The notes: generated by a model not told the origin, from the sequence alone. Shown: positions 22,490 through 34,391, numbered from the stretch's first letter. The stretch is 64,000 bases of DNA from Rostrohypoxylon terebratum (GCA_022497145.1 MU385890.1:62001-126000); one strand, 5' to 3'. Made by a program: numbers and translations.

Positions 22490-22668
22490 CGGGGGGGGGG
22501 GGCGGGGGCGCGGGGGGCCGGGGGGGGGGGGCCGCCANNNNNNNNNNCATCTTGGTAATATACCCGGCCGGACATATAACAATTTGTGTCGGGGTTTCGG
22601 TTTTGCTTGGGTCGTAGACCTGCTTTTTTTGTGTTTTTCTTTTTCACCCCCCCCCCCCCCCCCCCCCC
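22359..22668. repeat. degenerate direct repeat flanking an N gap, with G33 and C22 runs
   Basis: The left copy (about 22359-22456) runs straight into a 33-G run (22457-22489) and more G-rich sequence up to ten Ns (22538-22547). The right copy starts right after the Ns at 22548 and follows the left copy with many substitutions, mostly towards T, then ends in a 22-C run (22647-22668). Shared blocks include CCGGCCGGACA, TTGTGT-GGGGTTTC, TTGGGTC/ATGGGTC and AGACCTGCTTTTT. The right copy is best read as a low-quality second reading of the left one. Confidence 0.75.
22538..22547. other. assembly gap (10 N)
   Basis: Ten consecutive N characters at the end of a G-rich tract. The gap length is probably nominal. 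Confidence 0.98.
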
Positions 22669-25600
22669 GCAAGCCACATGCCTCGAGACCCTGATTTTGA
22701 CCTTTGGAGTTGGGGGTCGATTCCTTGTCGCACGATCTGTTCTAGACTCCAAAGGGCCTTATTGCTACCCTAGTGACTCGAAAAGGTAAAACGAGTAGAC
22801 GCGTGCGGCCTAATTGGTAATCGATTCGTCTTTTTCTCTCGTGTGAGGTGCGTGTAGATAGAGCGGCGTAATTGACGATGTTACGGAAGGTTACTAGATT
22901 GTCGGCAAGCGGCGATTTGGTAAGAATTTAGGGATTAGATCGGATGAATAATTCAAGAATAATTCAAGAATCAAGGGCCTTGCCCTGGCTAGTTACTCGG
23001 TGTACAACTAGACAAAGGTGTACATGCCATGATGCCACATGGCTTGGGCATACGTAAGTACTTCCTTAAGCGATTCCTTTCGCTCATGGGTGTCGCTATC
23101 GTGTACTTTCCCGTCCTATCCGGGCACATACCGCACATACCCGAGACAATTTGACTAAAAGTCATGCACATAAGTATGTGCTGAGTTACAAGGTATCTCT
23201 ATACCTATATGCCAGACATGCCTACCTGCATCATGGATATCATGGATCTGTAGGTTATCCCTAGGTTATCCCGCAGATGTTTGCGTGGAAAATGCATCAA
23301 GGTTCTGTTTGTGATTCAGTAGGCGACCCGGGAGCTTTCGTTCCTATCATGCACCAGCAGCACCGCTGTCCGCTGCACCTGGGCATGTACAATACAGAAC
23401 AAACATCGTGGTAGCCTGGAGGCAAGGATCGTATCTTTTCTGCATGTCATCCCGTGCTGTCTGGGTTCTCTGCTAAAAATGTTACTTTAGTAGGGTTATA
23501 AGAGGCGTTTTATTGATCGTTTTCAGCATCGAAGGATTCGAATTCATGTCGTAAAATGTACAACACATGACCTCGACCACACAAATGTAACTGCCACAAC
23601 CAGCAATATCATTAACAATTCAGCAAAGACTCGACAAAGACTCGACAAAATAGGTAGTATGTGGCTTTGAAGTTGAAGCTTGAGGTTTGATGTTGCCGAA
23701 TTGGACAGTACTGCGAATTGGAAGGGGATTTTCGCGAAATTGCGCCTAGAAAAAGGATCATCGTCTCGTTGGGTCAAGATTGATGAGACATTTCTCTTGC
23801 AATCAATCAATATTTCATGCCTGAGTGGTCCCTGAGTGATAGTGTCCCTAAGAGAGAGGGCCGTTAAGCAGACAATATTGTTTTTTTGGGGGGCGAAACA
23901 GCCCAGAATGAAGCACGGAATGCAAGGTTACAGATCATCGTGATGTCCGAGAGACGGGAAGCAAATCATGAAAATCATAAGAATCATAAAATCACTTCGG
24001 TCGGGGCCTACAATCGATCCCTGACATCCTTAAGGGTCTTGAGGGAACCCTACTAGAAGGTTTCTACTAAAGTTTTTAGCGCAGGTAGAGCTATCGAAGA
24101 GCGAAGCCCTTGAGCAAAAGAGCAAAGAGCTATTATCCCTGTTCTTTACCCCGTCCCCAGTTCGACGGTTCCTGCTGATCCTGATGAAATCCCAGCTCCA
24201 CTTTTGTTGGATCGATCTCCTGATGAGAAATAGAGTTGTCATAACTTAGGGAACCTAGGAAGGGTCAAAGATGATAGGTCAGTAACTACGAGTATTCCAT
24301 TAAGATAGAATGTTGTAAGATATATCGTGTTATTTACCTGATCTATCTATCAAAAAAAATGATATCGACTTGGAGATTGTCAACTTGATCATTCTCACAA
24401 GTACACCTTCTACGGTACTACCAACACTACCAACACGAAAGTGGAAACGATGTAGCAATATTAAACATTAAAAAATGGGGACTAAAAAGGCTACAGCGTC
24501 CTACTTTAGCGTCGGCCTAGTCGCCTAGATCTTCCCCTAACCATATACGCGCATAGCATCGTACGCGAGCTGTCCAATTTGTCCAATTTGGCCAATTGGA
24601 GCTACGTAAGCATCAAACTTAAAATAATATCTCATCCGCGCAGCCGCGGTATCTGTTCATGTTCTGATGTTTACCTTAGGTAGCTTAGAGCTTATTCTCG
24701 TACCACTGTATCAGATTGGTAGATCAGTAAAAACTCGAATTGAAATTGGAAGTAGGGACTGGAGCTGAAATAGAAACAATTATCCAAGACAAACAAGAAA
24801 AAAGGTTGTTCACTGGTCACTGGTCACTGATCACTGTTTCAATCTTACAATTTTCATCATATTTGACGGATGCTCATCGAAAAATGACAATATTATGAGA
24901 TCAAAAAAACCATTCGATATGAGCAGGCATTGTCAACATTATTCCCCAATTCTCTCAGTTCTCTCTCCCATTCAGGCAAAATTTCCCCCTGAATATGAAT
25001 AATTTTTTTTCATTCTCCCCCACATTCGACACTTCAATTCTCCACTAACCTCATAGCTGGAAGCCGTCCGATTGTTCTGCTTACCTTTAGGTCCTAGGTA
25101 GGTAGAGATATACTATGTACTGCTACATACATAGTATGTAATAATAACCATAACCTTATGGTACCGTTAGAACCTATTAGTTGGGTTGACCGTTGACCTT
25201 CCAAAAAGGCGAATGAGAAGAGGCGAAAAGCCCCTCCCCCTTTTACCTGTACCTAATTCTTCCCTAATTCATCCCTAGACCATACGACCTTAGGGAGCTC
25301 TACCATGCTGCAGGACCATGGGTATGTGCCCCTCCCCATTGGTCCTTTGCTGATCTGATCGATCTTATTGCTTGATCGGGACGAGTGCTCGGTCTTGGAC
25401 TTACCACCTTACACCAGGACGGGCCAGCTAGCCAACCAGATACAGCCTACCTAAGACAAAAAAATTAAAAAAAAAAAAGGTCAGAGAAAGGGAAAAAAAG
25501 GGTGTTCGTGACACACGTGGTAAATGGGTCTGCGGGTGAGAGGGAAAAACAAAACAAGTAAAAGAAAAACAAAAGTAATTTGGACCTACACTCACCATAC

Positions 25601-25696
25601 CTCTACTACCTATACCGTGACCTCTACCTATCCAGGCTACCTACAATTCATCATACTAGGTATTGCTGGACCTCTCTAATACCTGTATCGAACAGC

Positions 25697-27870
25697 ATGG
25701 GTCTCTTCTCACGAAGGTCTAAGACGCCGAAGCCGGTCAATTCAACGGCGAACGCAGATGGAGGTCCTGGGACAGGCAACGACTCGGCCAGCCTCAACTC
25801 GGAAGGGTCAAACGTGAGGAGTTCGTCGACGGGAAACTCGCGACTCATGATTTACAACACGAACCGAGCTTCCACCAACAGCATACCTCAGACGCCGTTA
25901 ACCCCCATGACGCCGCACCCCTTGCCTAAAATCAACCTCCCAAAACCTCCAGACCCGTCTCTCGATGCCGCGGGTTATCTCAAGAGCCTCGGCTCTATTC
26001 GCGAGCGCTCCAAGATCATAACCGACAAGGCTCTGAACAACTCCCTGAACCATTTCGATGTCGACATGGCCAAGTTTCCCGACGTGGTCACTTTCGTTTG
26101 CCGTATCATCAAGGTATGTGATAACGTGTGATAATAATGTGACTTGCTATAGGTAACTTGGTAACTGGGAAGACGAGCAAGAGCAAACTGGGAAATGCCG
26201 AATCGGCCCCCGGGTTTTCTAGCATAGCATAGCTATAGCATAGTAGGACAGTACTATACTATACTGTACTGTACTGTACTATTCCGGATTATACCAGACT
26301 ATAATGCTAGTGTGATTGTATACGGTATGGCTGTACACCGCTAACCAGGAAGTAACAGCGAGACTTCGACCCGCCGTTTTCCACGATCCCGTCCCACGGC
26401 CGGTATCAGCACTTCTGCGTCGGCGGTCGGGATCGCATCGCCAATCTGCTCGCCACTTTCCCTCAGAACGTCGACAGCACCGAGAAATGCCGCAGCCTGA
26501 TCGACTTGTTCCTCGTGAGCGTCCTGCTCGACGCCGGCGCGGGAACGAGCTGGAGTTTCAAGAGTGCCGAGAACGGTCGTATGTACAGGAGATCGGAAGG
26601 TTTGGCCGTCGCGAGTTTGGAGATGTTTAAGACCGTAAGTGCATGCATGCAACCTAGTCCCTATAATGAAACATGTCTATGCCGATATGTCTGACGATGG
26701 ATGAAACATTTTTCTTCATCAGGCTAGGGGTAAAGGGTAAAGGGCAAAGGGTAAGCGCTAACGATTGCGTCATGATAGGGATTATTCTCTGGAAATCCGA
26801 ACAACAAATTCCAGGTAGACAAGGATGGTCTTCGAAAGCTCACCGTCGAACAATTGGCCAAGGGCATGCAGTCGCGGCCAGGAAACGAGCTCGCTGCTAT
26901 CGAGGGTAGAGCCCAGTTATTGGTCCGACTAGCCAGTGCGCTGGAGGAAAAGACCGAATATTTCGGGGATGATGGACGACCAGGAAATTTGATCGGTATG
27001 TGTTTATTCGTGAAAATGGCGAGCGAACTTTCTAATCACATGGAATGCGCAGACTATCTGCTCTCCCACCCGACGACACAAGCTACCTCCAACCCTGTCG
27101 TGGTCCTTCCCGTGCTCTGGAACGCGCTCATGTCCGGACTAGCCAACATCTGGCCCCTATCGCGAACGGCTATCGACGGCGTTCCGCTCGGCGACGCTTG
27201 GCCATGCTCCTCGATGCCGCAGCAAACAACGGCGCCTACCTCTCCCAACCTATCACCCTTCCCCAATGCGCAAGGCGCCGCGGCCTGGGAGTCTATATTA
27301 CCTTTCCACAAACTCACGCAATGGCTCACGTACTCGTTGATGCAGCCCATGCAGAACCTACTAAGAATCCAATTCGCCGGTACGGAATTACTCACAGGTT
27401 TACCGGAGTACAGAAATGGTGGTTTGTTCATCGACCTCGGTGTCTTGACGCTTAAGCCTATCGACAACGAACGTGGACTACAACATTACAACGAGCATTG
27501 CCAACGGACCGGATCCAAAGGCGTAGAAGTAGCGCCTATGTTCGAGCCGGGCGACGACGTGATTGTAGAGTGGAGGGGCGTTACTGTGGGTTTCTTGGAT
27601 AAACTTCTAGTTGAGGTCAATAAAACTCTTAAGAATGAGCTCAATGGCGAAGAGCTCACATTGGCGCAATTGCTCGAGGCGGGAAGTTGGAAGGTATGTT
27701 ACTTCTAGCCATGTTATACCGATGTCGTGTTCATATTTTGTCATACATACCTCTTTGGATCGCACAAACTAACCTGATATTCATAGGGTGGCCGCGAAAT
27801 CGCGGAAGTCAGCCGACCAAATACCAAGGGGCCGCCAATCCTGATCGAGTCGGACGGGACTGTATTCTAA
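25697..27870 (+). CDS. URC4: Uracil catabolism protein 4 (DUF1688)
   Basis: Five exons: 25697..26113, 26359..26634, 26779..26995, 27053..27693 and 27787..27870. Introns are 245, 144, 57 and 93 nt; the protein is 544 residues. Conserved blocks run in order: AAGYLKSLGSIRERS, HFDVDMAKFPDVV, GRYQHFCVGGRDRIANLL, DLFLVSVLLDAGAGTSWSFK, MYRRSEGLAVASLEMFK, FQVDKDGLRKLTVEQLAKGM, FGDDGRPGNLIDYLLSHP, DGVPLGDAWPCSSMP, TELLTGLPEYRNGGLFIDLG, and a C-terminal GREIAEVSRPNTKGPPILIE. The first 110 residues are a Ser/Pro/Thr-rich extension not needed by the family. URC4/Urg3 acts in the URC uracil-degradation pathway first defined in Lachancea kluyveri; its reaction is not settled. The ATG at 25697 is chosen because upstream codons open only to TTG. 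Intron 1 is unusually long and full of TACTG/TATAC repeats (26226-26285). Confidence 0.95.
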
Positions 27871-28768
27871 ACCTTCCAAACACGAAGGATCGCCTTCATC
27901 CTCTATCGTGTTCTTCTCACCTGTCGTTTTTACCTCCTTTTACCTCCCTTCCCTTCATGATTAGTGTATTACGAGATATCCATTGAACCAAAAACAAAGG
28001 TCGCTAGACCTAGTAGTCACGGGACTGCAGCCCTCTTATTCCCTTGTTTCCCTTATTCTCGTCATCATCATCATCATCATCATCACCATCGACACTCGAA
28101 ACAAAGAGTACTAAAAATCGTTCTCAGCCGGTTTTCTTAAAAAAACAACACGAAAATACCACCTACTTGGCTAGGGCTCTCCTAATCTAATTACTAGCGG
28201 AGAAGGAATCAGGTTAAGGAAAATTCAAGCAGGTTAGGTCCGTCGCGTCGCATGGACGAGACGTGACAGAGCGACACGCTCGTCGACGCAGTTGCTTGTG
28301 GCTATATGAGTTTCGTGAATTGCGTCACACCCGTGGGAATGATCAGAGAGGATCGATCGGCTCTTTCGATTAGGATAGCATCGCCGGAGAACCCTAATCA
28401 ATCATCCCTATGAGATGTCTTGTCCTTGACGTGAAACTTTCTACGGTGAATGTATTTGTAGCGGATGAACTTTCTGCAATAGCACTCATTCGACAGTTCT
28501 CATTTGTCTCAGTTAGTTTAACTAGTTGACTTGATTTGAGATCATTTACTATTGCACATGATATATCCATGCGTATATGTACATAACGTAATTCCCAATC
28601 GAGTGCATAATACATCACCCGAACCGGATTGCCTTTCTCAGGCAGCGAATACTCTTTTTCGACGAAAGAATGGGAGTACTCCGTCTATGTTATGATCCAT
28701 ACAACTCCGACCTCCCGCATCGTACAACACCGAACGGACGAACCAACCAACCAACCTACCGACCTACC
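27871..28768. other. convergent intergenic region between URC4 and OXA1
   Basis: Mostly 3' UTRs. Contains a (TCA)8 tract at about 28062-28085. No coding frame is supported. Confidence 0.6.
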
Positions 28769-30425
28769 TCAAGACTTCCGTTTCTGAGCTCGTTTCTGAG
28801 CACGCTTCTGGAGTATCTCTTCCATCCGTCGCTCCAACTTCTCCCTGTCCTCCGCGGCCCTGCGCTCCTCGTACTCTTGGGCTTTCCTCCACTGCTCCCT
28901 CCTCTCGTTTTCGGGGGTATTCAAGAGACTGCTCATCATACCCTTTTTCGCGGAGGGGCCGGCGGCGTCAGAGCGGGAAAAGGGAGAGGTCGGCGCCTGG
29001 TACGTGATGCCGGCCTCGTTGGCGGTTCCGCGCGGCCCGGTCGGGAGAGGTGGGATGCCGGCCCAGCGACGCACGGCCGGGTTTAGGGTCGCCGCGGACT
29101 GGATCACGGAGGAGACGCTGAACATGAGGAAGAACCATTGCAGACCGGCGGGGAGCCAGGCCGTCGCGAGGAACATGGTGGGAGGGACGAAGTATAGCAT
29201 TCCTTTTTGTATCGTTCGGGCCATTTCGGTTTGGGGCGTTAGGCTGGCGGCTTGGTTTTGCTAGCGGTAGATCGTTAGTTAGGGACATTCTGAAATTGGG
29301 CCATATTGTTGCGAAGCGCTGAGTTCCCTTACCTTGAACATGAGCACCGTGAGGGCGACGGACGAGAAGGGGATGATGTAGTAGGGGTCGTGGACGGTCA
29401 AGTCTGTGAACCACAACATACCGCCCGTCTCCAGACTGGGCACGGGTATGGCGGCCATGTTTCGGAGGAGGCGAAACATGCCCCAACTAAAAGGGAAAGA
29501 CCAGAGCATGGCGAGGGACTTCATCGTGCTGGCGCCGGATTCGGATTTGACCGCCATGAGCTTCGAGCGCGCGGTCTGCTGGGCGATCGGGTCGCGGGTC
29601 TTGTACACGGCCTCTTCGAACTCGGCCTTGGCTTGTAGGTATTCCGGGTTCGTGGCAAGCTTCTGTAGCAGGGCCTGGTGCTTGGAGCTCTTCAGCGTGG
29701 GCACGAAGAACGCGACGCGGAAGGCCAGGGCCATGGTGGCTAGGACGGCCCACCACGGCATCCCCGTGTAGATGTAGAGGTGTTCGACGAGCCATTCGCA
29801 GGTCGCGGTAGGTCCCCACCAGAATTCTAGACCGAGGTGCTTCAGGTACCCTATCTGCTCGGGTATGTCGAGGATGGGTACGGTATCGAGATTGTCCATG
29901 GATATCGTCGAGGGCTGAGCCGAGCTGAGATCGATTTGGTCTGCCGCACTCGACACGGGAGTCTGTTGCTCTAGACTTTCCACGGGCGCAACGGGTTCCA
30001 CGGGTTCTGGAGCCTCGGCGGAAGATGCGGGTGCTGCTTCGGTCTCAGCGGGGGATTTCGATTTCGAGAAGGGCCATAACGATAGATTTCGCGATGCCCC
30101 GGATCGCTGGGCAAAGACGCTAGATGCAGTAGCCGCTAGGACGGTACGGGAACCAATTGAGGATATCAGTGTGGAAGATACGATTCCTGATCGACATGAT
30201 AATATAGATCGAGATTGCGCCTGGGAGAAATGGCGTATGGGGATTTGTAGAGGACGAACCGTCTATATGAGAGTAAGAATCTCAACATTAGCAATGGAAT
30301 TTTGAGATCATCAATTGTCGCATGAGAGGGGTCTATCATGCCAATCATACCTGTGTCCGAGCAGACTTGGTAGCCCGCAGAGCGGCTACCGGGTTCGATC
30401 TCGAAAGTCCTCTGCTCGGCAACAT
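28769..30425 (-). CDS. OXA1: mitochondrial inner-membrane insertase Oxa1
   Basis: Three exons, 30425..30351, 30262..29333 and 29260..28769, with introns of 88 and 72 nt; 498 residues. Exon 1 encodes 25 basic residues (MLPSRGLSRSN...) that start an Arg/Ser-rich mitochondrial presequence continuing as IRHFSQAQSRS. The YidC/Oxa1 core begins at IGYLKHLGLEFWWGPTATCE. The membrane segments include HLYIYTGMPWWAVLATMALA, MKSLAMLWSFPFSWGMFRLL, YYIIPFSSVALTVLMFK, and MLYFVPPTMFLATAWLPAGL with QWFFLMFSV. The tail is a basic coiled coil (EKLERRMEEILQKRAQKRAQ), the ribosome-binding element of mitochondrial Oxa1. The protein inserts mitochondrially made and some imported proteins into the inner membrane. 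The next gene upstream on the same strand is MIM1, the outer-membrane import factor. Confidence 0.96.
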
Positions 30426-31201
30426 GACGCTGGTTGTGGACTCTATTGGTGTAGAGTCGAATCGAGTCGAGTCGAGATGCGACAAGACTTCGACAAAGTG
30501 GAATAATTTTTTTACCACTGTACTTCGTACATCCGATGTACCCACGTATCTTTCTTATCGATACGTTAATTGTCGGATGTGGGGTAACAGGCTTGAACGG
30601 CTTTGGCCCTTTGGGACGGAGGATCTCTGGCTCGCCACCTTCCCGTTTTCCCAGTAAATCTTAAATCTTAAATCTTAATGAGATCGCTGATGCCAATCAT
30701 GATTTCAAATATTGAAGATATTCAGGAACTGTATATATAAGCACACGTTTTCAGATTCACTTTTAAAGCCAGGATTTTGTGAGCATCGTGATAGGTAGAA
30801 ATATCTCTCAAGGACAAGGACAACAACAACAAGATCATAGCATGGGACATGCAAGATGTAGGTACATAATAGATGCATGTGCTAAGGAACTGGAAAGAGA
30901 CCCTTGAAATTTGAGGTGGAATTTACATTGTTATCGTCATTCCATATCTACGGCCTCAAATACCTAGGTCTTGCCTACCTCGTCAAAGAGACTTTATACA
31001 CAAACACTACCCGACATTCACCGTTCCGAAACCATCCCCTTTTCCTCTTGATTTTTCCCTCGCCATCTCTTCCACCCGTCTAGTTGGGTCGTTGGGTGTC
31101 AGAGATACGCATAGCGTATGCATGTCTATGAGAAGTAAATGCCTGTTCGTTTTTTTACCCCTGCCGTAAATGTACAAGTGTCACAGCTATCCGGATAACA
31201 G
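30426..31201. other. intergenic between MIM1 and OXA1
   Basis: OXA1 promoter and MIM1 3' region. One TACCTAGGT word lies at about 30960. No gene seen. Confidence 0.65.
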
Positions 31202-31661
31202 CTACTCCAAGCTCGTAAGATCTCGTAGGTCTGGTCGCGTTTTTGGTCGTTCGCGAATTTCAATTCCTGGGCCGATGGGGTGTGCTCGTTGTCGGGATAT
31301 AGGGAACACCTATTGTTAAGCTCACGTTAGCTTTACTATCCAAATACATGTTTGCTTTCGCATGGTGTTGGTGTCAACTAGTATTGCTTACTCTTGTACC
31401 TCCCCAGCCCAACCTAAACGCAGCTTCATGCGCAAACAGCTCTCCAAATCCCAGCATCATGCCGTTGATAAATGGTAGCAGTAGGTTGATAGCGGCGCCT
31501 CGGAGCATAGACCAGACAGTCGGGGATCTATACAAGACTAGAGGTGGTGACGAGGAAGAAGGTGGCGAGGTTAATATGTCTTCTCCGGTGGAGTATTGTT
31601 CGCTATCCGAGTGCATCGTGATGCCGGACTCGGCAAGCGGATGTGTTTCTTCGGAGGACAT
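31202..31661 (-). CDS. MIM1: Mitochondrial import protein 1 (Mim1)
   Basis: Two exons, 31661..31392 and 31309..31202, with an 82-nt intron (donor GTAAGC, branch GCTAAC, acceptor AATAG), give 125 residues. The single membrane helix is in LRGAAINLLLPFINGMMLGF (about 53-72), followed by GELFAHEAAFRLGW. This is the highly conserved Mim1 segment, and its Gly spacing supports helix packing. The second exon restores a C-terminus starting VFPISR and then PIGPGIEIRE; reading through the intron would give only a short false tail. Mim1 forms the MIM complex that inserts single- and multi-span helical proteins, including TOM receptors, into the outer mitochondrial membrane. The N-terminal half is Ser/Pro-rich and exposed to the cytosol. 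Divergent from SHP1. Confidence 0.93.
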
Positions 31662-32631
31662 GGTGGAGTTGATATATCGAGGATATTATCTGGGAGGACG
31701 GATGTAAAGTGCTGTTTTAGAATCTATCTTCTTCACCTGCCAGGCCTCATGTTGTGGGTGTTGTGACTCAGGGTCGTACGAAGGACACCGACGCTGAGTG
31801 CTTCAAGGTTGAAAATGGCTGGAGAAGGCTCAACATTGATGGAAAGGTCGGGGTTAAGATCGGTACATGCTGGTGTAACGAGGCCCTGCTAAGTTCTAAC
31901 AAAATTCCTAGTAACATCCAATTAGATAAGCATATCTAGACTTATTTAGGCAATAAGCTAACTTCAGTTCTCCTAAATCAAGTTAGTGATGTCACTGTAC
32001 AACATCAGAAAGTCCATCCCACTTGCGCTTTCCCGTTTGGAAGGCGAGATAAAAAAAAATGCTTAGTGGACACTGGGCATTGGGCAACTGCCCGTCATTT
32101 TGCGTTTGGAGGGGTTGGAGGGGTACAAATCTGGGTACCGTACGGTGTAAGTACCTCCGGGGCTTCTAACCAAAGGAGATTCCAGCGGAAAGACCCCCCA
32201 CTGAACACCCCCCTCGCGGTTACTTGCACAGGTATTAATCAACTTGTGATTAAGCCACTGTGGGGAGCTTGACGTCGCTGAAGCTGCCTAGGACATAGCC
32301 TTGAATGTTCCTTCCAATTCTACCGACAAACGTCACATCATAACCTTAACCTTGAATAATACGCCTACCACGCCTACCTACCTACCACATCTACCCTTTC
32401 TAATTTGTTCAACACCGAACGTCACCTACCTAGTAGTACCTGACAACTTCTTTTTCTTTATCTTCGTATCTTCGAACGGTGAACGAATACATAACAACTT
32501 ACCTAGTAGAAGTTGACCGTCTATTCCCACAAACCCTTCTTTCAACACAACCCTCTCTACCTTTACTTTTCAATTCTACATCCCATACAACCTACTTGCA
32601 CTTGATCATCGTCGCCGACAGTTAATCCAAC
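31662..32631. other. divergent promoter region MIM1/SHP1
   Basis: 970 nt between two divergent housekeeping genes. C/T-rich tracts just before the SHP1 start (32370-32600) are typical of fungal promoters. No additional gene. Confidence 0.65.
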
Positions 32632-34084
32632 ATGGCGAGCAACGCCGATCACGATGCTCTCACCAGCGAGTTCATGGCCATGACTGGCGCCTCTACCGAA
32701 CAGGTATGTTCAATCTATTCGTTGTCATTATTTAATCGCCACCTCTTGCTATCATTGCGATTGATGGTTCCATCCGATTCTGGTCTATGTTGGCTAACAT
32801 GATCCAAGGCTACCCAGTACCTCTCCGGCAGCAACTGGGACCTCCCTATCGCCGCCCAAGCCTTCTTCGCCGACGAAGAGGAGGAGGATGGTACAAGTGC
32901 TCCCCTAGAGGATGCCGGTGCTACCAGCTCTTCGAGTTATACAGGCCCACGCACTCTCGACGGCCGACCCGCTCCGCAAGCGATTCCTACTACCTCGAGC
33001 TCGTCCAAGCGCCCGCCCAAGAAGAAAGGCCTTGCTACTTTGAGTTCTATCGGAGGCGGTCACGGACACGATCATGCTCACGATAACGACGACGATGATG
33101 GCGACGACGATGCCCGCCGAGACACATATGCCGGAGGTGAAAAGAGTGGACTGGCCGTTCAAGACCCGAGTCAACGCAGCACCGACCCTCGACGAATCAT
33201 CAACGATCTTCTTGCCAAAGCTCAGAGGTATAGTTACTTACCTCCTTTCTATGTTTTGTTAATAAACTAATATGGAATGATGCAGCGATGCGCAACGTCC
33301 TGAAGCTTCCACTGCCGGTGGTCCTTCCGCCTCGAATGCCTTCCGCGGTTCCGGTCAGACGCTGGGCGGTGAGGGCACTCCTAGCCGCACCATCCCCGAC
33401 CCCCACGCACAAGCTGCCCCCAGCGCCCGCGCTCGTCCTCAAGGCGGCGAAGTCCAAGAGCGAACGCTACATCTGTGGCGCGACGGCTTTAGCATCGACG
33501 ACGGCGAGCTGCGCCGATTCGACGACCCCCAGAATTCCGATGCTCTGCGAATGATTCAACAGGGTCGTGCACCCATCCACCTGATGAACGTCAGATACCA
33601 CGAGCCTCTCGATGTCAAGTTGCAGCAGCACGACGAGAATTACCGACCTCTTCCTAAGGTTTACAAGCCTTTCGGTGGTGAGGGTCGCCGTCTCGGAAGC
33701 CCTGTCCCGGGCGATTCCGCCACCGCCGCCGGCACTACTACTTCCGTGACGGCTGGAGCGCCATCGTCGGCCTCTACCGCAGCTGCGGCCGCCGCACCGT
33801 CCTCGTCGGCGGGTCCCAGCACTTTGGCTGACGAGTCTCAGCCTACCCTCATGATCCGCATCCAGATGCCCGACGGAACACGATTGCCAGCTCGATTCAA
33901 TACTTCGCAAACCGTCAACGACGTGTACGATTTCATCTCTCGATCCTCGCCCGATCTGAGAGCCGGTGGTTGGGTGTTGGCTACTACATTCCCCAACAAG
34001 GACCATACGGACAAGTCCCTTACGCTGGGTGACATGCCAGAATTCAAGAAGGGTGGCACTGCGATGGTGAAGAGAAACAAATAA
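32632..34084 (+). CDS. SHP1: Cdc48/p97 adaptor Shp1 (p47), UBA-SEP-UBX
   Basis: Three exons, 32632..32703, 32809..33227 and 33286..34084; introns of 105 and 58 nt; 429 residues. A UBA-like domain occupies about 1-45 (LTSEFMAMTGAS, ATQYLSGSNWDLPIAAQAFF). A low-complexity linker with an acidic DNDDDDGDDD stretch follows. The SEP domain spans about 220-285 (LHLWRDGFSIDDGELRRF, HEPLDVKLQQH). An Ala/Ser-rich linker leads to a C-terminal UBX domain (about 345-427) with TRLPARFNTSQTVNDVYDFI and LATTFPNKDHTDKSLTL. Within UBX the Cdc48-binding loop reads FPNK, close to the family F/T-F-P-R type signature. The protein recruits Cdc48 to ubiquitinated substrates, membrane fusion and Glc7 regulation. Intron 2 splits a Ser codon (AG|C). 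Confidence 0.95.
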
Positions 34085-34391
34085 GTACGGGAATGTCGTT
34101 TCTGATATGGTGGGCGTTTTATCACACGATAGATCCGGAGTTCCTAGATGATGATTTGCCTAGGTAGCTATGACATTAGATGAAAGTCATAGACACGAGA
34201 ATCGCGGGTCGCGATAATTTGAGAAAGGGTTGCCTTTTATGAACTATGAATTCTTATACTAGTGATTCCCAATAACTATATAATTGTGAAATCGTAATAT
34301 GGTAAGCGAGAATAATCCCAAGTTTACTCAAAACTGCAATGTTTCCCGCCAAACATCATCATGAGTTCTTCGCATACACTTCTTAACCAAT
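34085..34391. other. short convergent spacer
   Basis: 3'-3' region of SHP1 and the HNH nuclease gene, AT-rich, with nothing else visible. Confidence 0.65.

Larger units (their letters stand above)
17944..25696. other. 7.75 kb gene-empty block with assembly gap
   Basis: No supported gene in 7.75 kb, by far the largest gap in the window. It holds the degenerate repeat, homopolymers and N gap at 22359-22668, a GGCT tract at about 19004-19026, an ATTT/ATTTT tract at 20723-20769, and several CCTAGG-family words (19557-19600, 19720-19738, 20254-20300, 21568-21582, 25088-25106). A 24-codon ATG frame at 20538 (MPAPLVYEKKK...) and a 60-codon minus frame near 19118-19315 look vaguely protein-like but have no recognisable family. 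No transposase, reverse transcriptase or LTR was seen. Confidence 0.55.

Noticed and set aside
22363..22752. Glycine- and proline-rich frames through the poly-G/N region
   Set aside because: They are translations of homopolymers and Ns, not genes.
26226..26285. TATAC/TACTG repeats as an independent mobile element
   Set aside because: They lie wholly inside a phase-0 intron of URC4, with no target duplications or longer structure.
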